Notes under the pieces: generated by a model
Databases searched by the model: none
The model's input: only the letters and a program-made list of their open reading frames with translations
Told to the model about the DNA's origin: nothing
Translations under genes and position numbers: made by a program
Source of the DNA: an uncultured beta proteobacterium
GTDB taxonomy: Bacteria; Pseudomonadota; Gammaproteobacteria; Burkholderiales; Burkholderiaceae_C
Direction: 5' to 3'
DNA length: 11,829 nucleotides
Assembly (NCBI GenBank): GCA_903859265.1
Contig: CAIOLZ010000271.1
Coordinates: 1-11,829 of the forward strand
Shown here: one piece after another, positions 7,314 to 11,829 of the stretch
Position numbering within the stretch: position 1 is the stretch's first letter
Layout: each line of letters starts with the position of its first letter

Positions 7314-7397
7314 TTTTGCTCCGTGAAAATGGTCGGATATCAACCAGTTGGTCGCCTTTGCGCGGTGTATCTTACGTGTCGCCCCAAAACCTTGGGT

Positions 7398-7426
7398 TTG
7401 ACAGCGCAATGGCCCGCCGTTAAACT
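7398..7426 (+). promoter_or_regulatory. Sigma70-type promoter of the TetR regulator gene
   Basis: A perfect -35 box TTGACA (7398-7403) is followed after exactly 17 bp by TAAACT (7421-7426), 4 of 6 to the -10 consensus. Transcription would start near 7432-7435, inside the palindrome at 7426-7445. This would give a leader of about 50 nt before the GTG start at 7484. Confidence 0.6.
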
Positions 7427-7445
7427 AATAACCAAATGGTCATTA
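7426..7445. promoter_or_regulatory. Palindromic operator, probably for the adjacent TetR regulator
   Basis: The half-sites TAATAACCA (7426-7434) and TGGTCATTA (7437-7445) are reverse complements at 8 of 9 positions around an AA centre. The palindrome touches the -10 box and covers the predicted transcription start, the standard place for a repressor site. TetR-family regulators commonly bind palindromes of this size next to their own gene, so autorepression is inferred. Confidence 0.6.
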
Positions 7446-7483
7446 ATAAAATATGCCCCGCAAGCCAGCTACTTGAGGCTGTC

Positions 7484-8137
7484 GTGCAGACCCGCGCGAG
7501 ACGCGAGCGTCGAAAAGAAGCACGCCCCGGGGAATTGCTCTCCGCCGCGCTCGATCTGTTTGTCGAAAAGGGCTATGCAGCCACACGCGTCGAGGAAGTT
7601 GCGCAGCGGGCGGGCGTTTCCAAGGGTACTTTGTTCCTGTATTTTCCAAGCAAGGAAGAGCTCTTCAAGGCAGTCGTTCGGGAAAACCTGTCCGGTCGTT
7701 TTGCCGAGTGGAGCCAGGAGTTCGAGAGTTACCAGGGCAGCACGGAAGACCTGGTGCGCTACTGCATGAACAGTTGGTGGGATCGCGTTGGATCCACCAA
7801 AGCGTCGGGCATTCCCAAACTGATGATGGGCGAGGCGGGCAACTTTCCGGAACTCGCCAAGTTCTACCAGGAGGAAGTGATCCAACCGGGCAACGACTTG
7901 ATCAAGCGCATTCTGCAGCGCGGCGTCGCGCTCGGCGAATTCCGGCAGCTCGACGAAACCTATGGCGTGTACACCATTCTGGCGCCCATGCTATTTCTGG
8001 CGATGTGGAAGCATTCGCCGGGCAGTTGTGGCGACCCCGGCATAGCACTGGACCCGCGCAAATACATTGACTCGCAACTCCAGACGATTCTGCGCGGGCT
8101 GTGTATCCAGGGCAACAGCGCCAGGAAAGGTCTTTAA
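7484..8137 (+). CDS. TetR/AcrR family transcriptional regulator
   Basis: This is a DNA-binding regulator, normally a dimeric repressor released by a small ligand. From the chosen GTG start it has 217 residues. After a basic N-terminus (RARRERRKEAR), the TetR_N domain spans about 14-64, with the helix-turn-helix at 34-61 (TRVEEVAQRAGVSKGTLFLYF, then PSKEELF). The rest is an all-helical ligand and dimerisation domain. GTG 7484 is preferred to the in-frame ATG at 7436 because GAGG (7475-7478) lies 5 nt before it, while the ATG has no ribosome binding site, lies inside the palindrome and would fall almost at the transcription start. The gene is divergent from msrA and lies upstream of the Pcm-like/rhodanese/TolC genes. 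By analogy with TetR regulators of efflux systems it may control that block as well as itself. Ligand unknown. Confidence 0.9.
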   Translation: MQTRARRERRKEARPGELLSAALDLFVEKGYAATRVEEVAQRAGVSKGTLFLYFPSKEELFKAVVRENLSGRFAEWSQEFESYQGSTEDLVRYCMNSWWDRVGSTKASGIPKLMMGEAGNFPELAKFYQEEVIQPGNDLIKRILQRGVALGEFRQLDETYGVYTILAPMLFLAMWKHSPGSCGDPGIALDPRKYIDSQLQTILRGLCIQGNSARKGL

Positions 8138-8166
8138 AACCATGAGCAATTCCTCCCGGTGGTGCA

Positions 8167-8197
8167 TTGGTATGCGGATGACCCTGCCCCTTAAAAT
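8167..8197 (+). promoter_or_regulatory. Possible promoter for the Pcm-like/rhodanese/TolC genes
   Basis: TTGGTA (8167-8172, 4 of 6 to the -35 consensus) and TAAAAT (8192-8197, 5 of 6 to the -10 consensus) are separated by 19 bp, slightly longer than ideal. They lie in the 133-bp gap after the TetR gene. The -10 is good, but part of the element overlaps the repeat at 8183-8218, so the assignment is tentative. Confidence 0.3.
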
Positions 8198-8218
8198 TGA
8201 ACCTGACCCCCGGGCAGG
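8183..8218. repeat. Inverted repeat with a repeat-element-like core
   Basis: CCTGCCC (8183-8189) and GGGCAGG (8212-8218) are perfect reverse complements separated by 22 nt. The core reads TTAAAATTGAACCTGACCCC (8191-8210). From memory, sequences of the form GGGGTCAG...AATTTT are frequent repeated tags near small transposases in proteobacterial genomes, so this may be a solitary remnant. No transposase is present and no T-run follows, so it is neither a clear mobile element nor a clear terminator. Confidence 0.3.
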
Positions 8219-8270
8219 CGACTAACCCTATGCCCGCCACCATTTCCCATTTCCCGGAGCACCGATAACC

Positions 8271-8930
8271 ATGAACGCTTTCCTTGAACAAGCCCGTTTC
8301 AACATGATCGAACAGCAGGTTCGGCCCTGGAATGTTCTCGATGCCGAGGTGCTCGGTTTGCTATCGGTCGTCAGGCGCGAAGACTTCGTGCCGCGCGGGC
8401 AGGAGGCAATTGCGTTTGCCGACCTTGAAGTGCCATTGGGCTATGGCCAAGTGATGCTGGCGCCGAGGCTCGAAGCCCGCCTGCTACAAGATCTGGCGGT
8501 TCAAAAAGCCGACAAAGTGCTGGAAATCGGCACCGGCTCGGGCTTCATGGCAGCGCTTCTCGGCCATCGGGCCCAGCGCGTTTTGTCACTCGAACTGGTG
8601 CCCGAACTGGTGCAAATGGCGCGTGACAACCTGCAACGTGCCGGGGTTGGTAACGTGGATGTGCGCCAGGCCGACGGCGCGCAGGGCGCTGCGGCGGACG
8701 GGCCATTTGATGTAATTTTGCTCAGTGGTTCGGTGGCGCAGGTGCCCAATGCGTTGTTGCAGCAACTCAAAGTCGGCGGCCGCCTGGCGGCCATCGTCGG
8801 CGATGAACCCGTCATGTCCGCCACCACTGTTACCCGGACCAGTGACACCAACTTCCGCACGGTGCAGCGCTGGGACACGGTTGCACCCCGTCTGCAAAAC
8901 TTCGCCGAACCATCGCAGTTCAGCTTTTGA
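8271..8930 (+). CDS. Pcm-like SAM-dependent methyltransferase (protein-L-isoaspartate O-methyltransferase family)
   Basis: This is a 219-residue class I methyltransferase of the family annotated as protein-L-isoaspartate O-methyltransferase, which in its classical form methylates damaged Asp residues to start their repair. The SAM-binding motif I is VLEIGTGSG (83-91), with acidic Glu108 in LSLELV at the end of the next strand; N-terminal MIEQQVRPW (12-20) and GGRLAAIVG (169-177) fit the family. The classical active-site segment, GQGQTISQP in E. coli Pcm, is GYGQVMLAP here (57-65), so the TIS residues are missing. The usual Ala-Ala after motif II is SGS (152-154). A substrate other than isoaspartate is therefore possible. 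GGAG (8256-8259) lies 11 nt before the ATG, rather far. The rhodanese gene follows after 22 nt, indicating an operon. It is probably cytoplasmic, as no signal peptide is visible. Confidence 0.85.
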   Translation: MNAFLEQARFNMIEQQVRPWNVLDAEVLGLLSVVRREDFVPRGQEAIAFADLEVPLGYGQVMLAPRLEARLLQDLAVQKADKVLEIGTGSGFMAALLGHRAQRVLSLELVPELVQMARDNLQRAGVGNVDVRQADGAQGAAADGPFDVILLSGSVAQVPNALLQQLKVGGRLAAIVGDEPVMSATTVTRTSDTNFRTVQRWDTVAPRLQNFAEPSQFSF

Positions 8931-8952
8931 CCATCAGAGATACCCAATTGCC

Positions 8953-9294
8953 ATGATTGTGCAAATTCGTCCGAGTCAACTCAACGCCTGGCTGCAGTCC
9001 ACCGACGCCTCCGGGCCTCCGCTGGTGCTCGATGTGCGTGAGCCCCATGAGCTTCAGATTGCAGCGGTCCAGCCCGACGGATTTACTCTGCTGACCATCC
9101 CGATGGGCAGTGTTCCCGCGCGCCTGGCCGAGCTCGATCCCGAACAACCCATCGCCTGCCTGTGCCACCACGGTGGCCGCAGCATGCAAGTGGCGCAATT
9201 TCTGGCGGCGCGGGGCTATGAACACATCGCCAACATCGCTGGCGGCATCGACGCCTGGTCCACAGAAATTGACCCGGCCATTGCCCGTTACTGA
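8953..9294 (+). CDS. Single-domain rhodanese-like sulfurtransferase
   Basis: This is a 113-residue protein consisting of one rhodanese domain, which transfers sulfane sulfur through a cysteine persulfide, typically from thiosulfate or a protein persulfide to cyanide, thioredoxin or another acceptor. The strand PLVLDVREPHEL (23-34) and the catalytic loop CHHGGRS (71-77) are intact; Cys71 is the active-site cysteine in a CxxGxR loop, and GGIDAW (97-102) is the conserved C-terminal signature. No signal peptide is seen, so it is cytoplasmic. The ATG at 8953 gives the full domain with little extra; the frame is open further upstream inside the methyltransferase gene but has no family homology there. 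The ribosome binding site is weak. It sits 22 nt after the methyltransferase gene and 28 nt before the TolC-family gene. Its physiological partner is not indicated by context. Confidence 0.9.
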   Translation: MIVQIRPSQLNAWLQSTDASGPPLVLDVREPHELQIAAVQPDGFTLLTIPMGSVPARLAELDPEQPIACLCHHGGRSMQVAQFLAARGYEHIANIAGGIDAWSTEIDPAIARY

Positions 9295-9322
9295 GCCGTC
9301 TATCGCGTCAAGAAAGTTGCAC

Positions 9323-10654
9323 ATGCGCCTTCCCACCCCGAAATGGCTCAGACCTGTCGCTTTGGTTGGCGGCTTGGGCGTCGCGCTATCGGCCCAGGCA
9401 CAGAGTTTGTTGGATTTGTACCAGTCAGCCCGCAACTACGACGCGACCTACCAGGCCGCCAAGGCGCAATTCGATGCCACCATTGCCAGGGGTGAGCAAT
9501 CTCTGGGCGGCATTTATCCAAGTGCGAACTTCAGCGCCAGTGCAACACAGACCAGCCAGGCAAGCGACTTGCCGGTGCTCAATGGCATGAGCTACAACGC
9601 TCAGGCCGGCACCATCAGCGTCACGCAGCCGCTTTACCGCCCGGCCAACTGGGCCAGCTATCTACAAGGCAAAAAGCAGCAGGAGCTGGCACAGGCCCAG
9701 CTCACCGCGGCCGAGCAGGACCTGATTATTCGCATCAGCCAAGCGTATTTTGACGTCCTGGCCGCCGCCGACAACGGGGAATACGTGCGCAGCCTCAAAG
9801 CTGCAACAGCCGAGCAACTGGCATCGGCCAAGCGCAATTTTGAAGTCGGTAGCGCCACCATCATCGACACGCGGGACGCGCAGGCCAAATATGACCTGGT
9901 GCTTGCGCAGGAACTGGCGGCCGACAATGATTTGCGCGTGAAATCACTGGCCTTGGACCAAATCGCCGGCAAGGAAGGCAGCAAGCCCAAGCCACTGCTC
10001 GCACCCGTAGCCCTTGGCCATTTGTTGCCGGATGACGTCAGCCAATGGGTAACACTGTCCGAGACTTCCAACCCCACGCTTGCGCAACTGCAAACCGCAC
10101 TCGATGTGGCCAAACTGGAGACAGAAAAAGCCGAGGCTGGCCACAAACCTACGCTGGACCTGACTGGCAGCTATACCGCTTCCAATAACACCGGAAGCAT
10201 GACGATTCCGACCGCCTTTACGCTCAACGCCACCACCATCGGACTGGTCTTTAACGTGCCCCTTTTCGCCGGTTATTCGATACAGAACCGGGTCAAGGAA
10301 ACCCTGGCGCTGGAAGAAAAAGCCAGAAATGATCTGGAGGCAGCACGCCGCAATGTTGCCCAGGCCACACGCGCCGCCTTTTTTGGCGTCAAAACCGGTC
10401 TTTCGCAGGTGCTTGCCTACGAAGCGGCAGAAGCGTCCAGTCAGAGCGCGCTGGAGTCCAACCAACTGGGCTACCGGGTCGGGGTCAAAGTCAATATTGA
10501 TGTTTTGAACGCCCAAAGCCAGCTCTACAGTACCAAGGCCCAACTGTCCAAAGCGCGCTACGACGTGTTGGTTGGCGAGCTCAAATTGCGCCAGTCTGTG
10601 GGCACGCTGGCGATGGACGACCTGCAGCCGATCAACGCCCAACTGGCGCCATAG
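9323..10654 (+). CDS. TolC family outer-membrane channel protein
   Basis: This is the outer-membrane component of tripartite efflux or type I secretion: a trimeric beta-barrel with a long periplasmic alpha-helical tunnel that joins an inner-membrane pump through an adaptor. It has 443 residues, normal for the family. The signal peptide has hydrophobic core VALVGGLGVALSA and cleavage after AQA at about residue 26. Two OEP repeats follow, about 28-215 and 240-435, rich in heptad-like helices with Ala, Gln and Leu. PLYRP (101-105) and NVPLFAGY (311-318) are in the positions of the membrane-strand segments, and the second copy includes GYRVGVKVNIDVLNAQ. The ATG at 9323 is chosen because it begins the signal peptide; AAGAAAG gives a weak ribosome binding site. 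No adaptor or pump gene is in the window, so it probably serves systems encoded elsewhere. It appears to be the last gene of the methyltransferase-rhodanese-TolC transcript. Confidence 0.93.
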   Translation: MRLPTPKWLRPVALVGGLGVALSAQAQSLLDLYQSARNYDATYQAAKAQFDATIARGEQSLGGIYPSANFSASATQTSQASDLPVLNGMSYNAQAGTISVTQPLYRPANWASYLQGKKQQELAQAQLTAAEQDLIIRISQAYFDVLAAADNGEYVRSLKAATAEQLASAKRNFEVGSATIIDTRDAQAKYDLVLAQELAADNDLRVKSLALDQIAGKEGSKPKPLLAPVALGHLLPDDVSQWVTLSETSNPTLAQLQTALDVAKLETEKAEAGHKPTLDLTGSYTASNNTGSMTIPTAFTLNATTIGLVFNVPLFAGYSIQNRVKETLALEEKARNDLEAARRNVAQATRAAFFGVKTGLSQVLAYEAAEASSQSALESNQLGYRVGVKVNIDVLNAQSQLYSTKAQLSKARYDVLVGELKLRQSVGTLAMDDLQPINAQLAP

Positions 10655-10659
10655 ATCCC

Positions 10660-11829
10660 TCAGTTGTCTGCGCCCAATGAGGCTGCTGACAACAGATTTG
10701 CGACGGCCAGGGCGCTTGCTTGGGCCGCCCCCCGATGCAATTGGCTCCAGTGGAGCGCGCAATTGCGGGCATGCTGCAACGATGCCGGATTTTCCAGCCA
10801 GCCAAGCACCTGAATCATTGCGGCTGAAAGGTCCTGCACTTGGACGCCGGCACCCGCCGCACAAGCGCCGTCTGCTGCCTCCGCGAAATTGAATGTGTTT
10901 GGACCCATGACGATAGGGCAGGCACACGCAGCGGCCTCGATCAGGTTTTGCCCTCCGAAGTTTGCAAAGCTGCCGCCCAGCAGCGCGACGTCGGAAAGCC
11001 CGTAGTAAAGCGCCATCTCGCCCAATGAATCGCCCAGCCAGACTTGGGTTTTGGATTGATCAGGTGGCGGCGGACCGTCTTGCCACCGACTGCGCCGTGC
11101 GACTGCGTAACCGGCAGCCAGCAGCAGGGACTCCACTTCGTCAAAGCGCTGCGGATGGCGTGGAACGATGAGCCACTGAATCGGCCCGGATTGTGAATTG
11201 TGCAGCGCATCCCGTGCGGATTGCATCGCTGCCAGCCACATCGCTTCTTCCCCTTCCCGGGCACTGGCAAACACCACGACCGGCCTGCCCCATGCGGCGC
11301 GCCACGCCCGGCCCTGCGCGACTTGCGCGGGATCGGGCGTGGCATCGAATTTGAGGTTACCCAAAACGCCCTGAACATTTGCGCCAAGCTGGCGCAGACG
11401 AGCGGCATCGTCGTCGGTTTGCGCCCACACTGCTGTCAAAGCGCCGTAGGCAGGACGAGAAATACTTGCCAATCGCAAGGCACTGCGCATTGACTTGTCA
11501 CTCAACCGCGCATTGACCAGACAGATCGGAACACCTGCCTCAACGCATCCTGCCACCAGGTTGGGCCAGACTTCGGTTTCCATCAACAGGCCAATCTGTG
11601 GCTTGAAAAATGCCAAAAACCGCGCCACTGCACCCGCCGTGTCCCAAGGCTGCCAAACTTGCACATCACCGTTGTGCAACAAGGCCCGGCCGGCCTCCAT
11701 ACCGGTGGCCGTGCCATGCGTGAGCAACAACTGCATCGCGGGCACAGCCAGGCGAAGTCGCTGCACCAGAACCGCCGCGGCACGGGTTTCGCCGAGCGAC
11801 ACCGCATGCACCCAGATTCTTGGGCCAGG
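10660..11829 (-). CDS. waaA: 3-deoxy-D-manno-octulosonic acid (Kdo) transferase, 5' end cut by window edge
   Basis: WaaA (KdtA, glycosyltransferase family 30) transfers Kdo from CMP-Kdo to the lipid A precursor at the cytoplasmic face of the inner membrane, an early step of LPS core synthesis. The window shows 389 residues plus the stop; about 40-50 N-terminal residues, including the expected membrane anchor, lie beyond the right edge. The frame is open to the edge and reads PGPRIWVHAVSLGETRAA; the Glu in SLGE corresponds to the catalytic base known from Aquifex WaaA. Other family marks are METEVWPNL, VNARLSDKS, the GNLKFD segment, VPRHPQRFDEV, and the CMP-Kdo binding part GGSFANFGGQNLIEAAACACPIV split around residues 300-320. 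A GTG at 11811 is internal, not the start. The gene converges on the TolC-family gene with only 5 bp between stop codons. In many Burkholderiales a heptosyltransferase gene lies beside waaA; it would be off the right edge. Confidence 0.95.
   Translation of the reverse strand, partial: PGPRIWVHAVSLGETRAAAVLVQRLRLAVPAMQLLLTHGTATGMEAGRALLHNGDVQVWQPWDTAGAVARFLAFFKPQIGLLMETEVWPNLVAGCVEAGVPICLVNARLSDKSMRSALRLASISRPAYGALTAVWAQTDDDAARLRQLGANVQGVLGNLKFDATPDPAQVAQGRAWRAAWGRPVVVFASAREGEEAMWLAAMQSARDALHNSQSGPIQWLIVPRHPQRFDEVESLLLAAGYAVARRSRWQDGPPPPDQSKTQVWLGDSLGEMALYYGLSDVALLGGSFANFGGQNLIEAAACACPIVMGPNTFNFAEAADGACAAGAGVQVQDLSAAMIQVLGWLENPASLQHARNCALHWSQLHRGAAQASALAVANLLSAASLGADN

Noticed and set aside
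7383..7396. CCCAA-N4-TTGGG inverted repeat between msrA and the TetR gene
   Set aside because: Only 5 bp per arm and no link to promoter elements; likely chance in a GC-rich spacer.
7314..7409. Upstream extension of MsrA by 32 residues
   Set aside because: The added residues lack MsrA homology. The start at 7313 has GGAG at a proper distance and gives a normal-length MsrA.
9944..10927. 327-codon minus-strand open frame opposite the TolC-family gene
   Set aside because: It overlaps both the TolC-family gene and the waaA 3' end, and its product looks like a shadow with no family match.
1..11829. Search for CRISPR arrays, tRNA or rRNA genes, complete insertion sequences, phage genes and toxin-antitoxin pairs
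   Set aside because: No regularly spaced repeats, tRNA-like cloverleaf, transposase, integrase or toxin-like gene was recognised by eye. A covariance-model scan was not possible here.

Overview
The window looks like chromosomal DNA from a betaproteobacterium of the order Burkholderiales, most likely a member of the Comamonadaceae. This rests on moderately high GC, protein sequence flavour, and a block of TetR regulator, Pcm-like methyltransferase, rhodanese and TolC facing waaA. The placement is an inference from gene content, not from a marker gene. Coding density is high, with no RNA genes, CRISPR arrays, insertion sequences or transposases seen.

Left part (1-6039, all minus strand): a sugar-import operon reading right to left. 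Its order is periplasmic solute-binding protein, two inner-membrane permeases, MalK/UgpC-type ATPase, then a cytoplasmic GH31 alpha-glycosidase cut off by the left edge after 507 codons. It forms a complete CUT1-type ABC importer whose cargo is probably an alpha-glucoside or other alpha-linked oligosaccharide, hydrolysed inside the cell by the GH31 enzyme. A stem-loop between the binding-protein gene and the first permease gene fits the usual need for excess binding protein. An inverted repeat sits just before the binding-protein start. No dedicated sugar regulator is visible.

Middle (6173-7313, minus strand): a secreted DUF3299 protein with a CPFC motif, preceded by msrA, the methionine sulfoxide reductase A gene. 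The two may be partly co-transcribed, but a stem-loop and a possible promoter lie between them.

Right part (7398-10654, plus strand): a TetR-family regulator with a strong predicted promoter, TTGACA-N17-TAAACT. This overlaps a near-perfect 20-bp palindrome, so autoregulation is likely. The regulator is followed by a Pcm-like SAM methyltransferase lacking the usual active-site motif, a single-domain rhodanese and a TolC-family outer-membrane channel. The last three are closely spaced and probably one transcript. Convergent to tolC, only 5 bp away, is waaA (Kdo transferase of lipid A-core synthesis), truncated at its 5' end by the right edge.

Overall this is mostly ordinary chromosomal gene content. 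The points most worth a second look are the TetR operator and start codon, the divergent Pcm-like enzyme in its cell-envelope neighbourhood, the 8183-8218 repeat-like element, and the control structures of the sugar operon.
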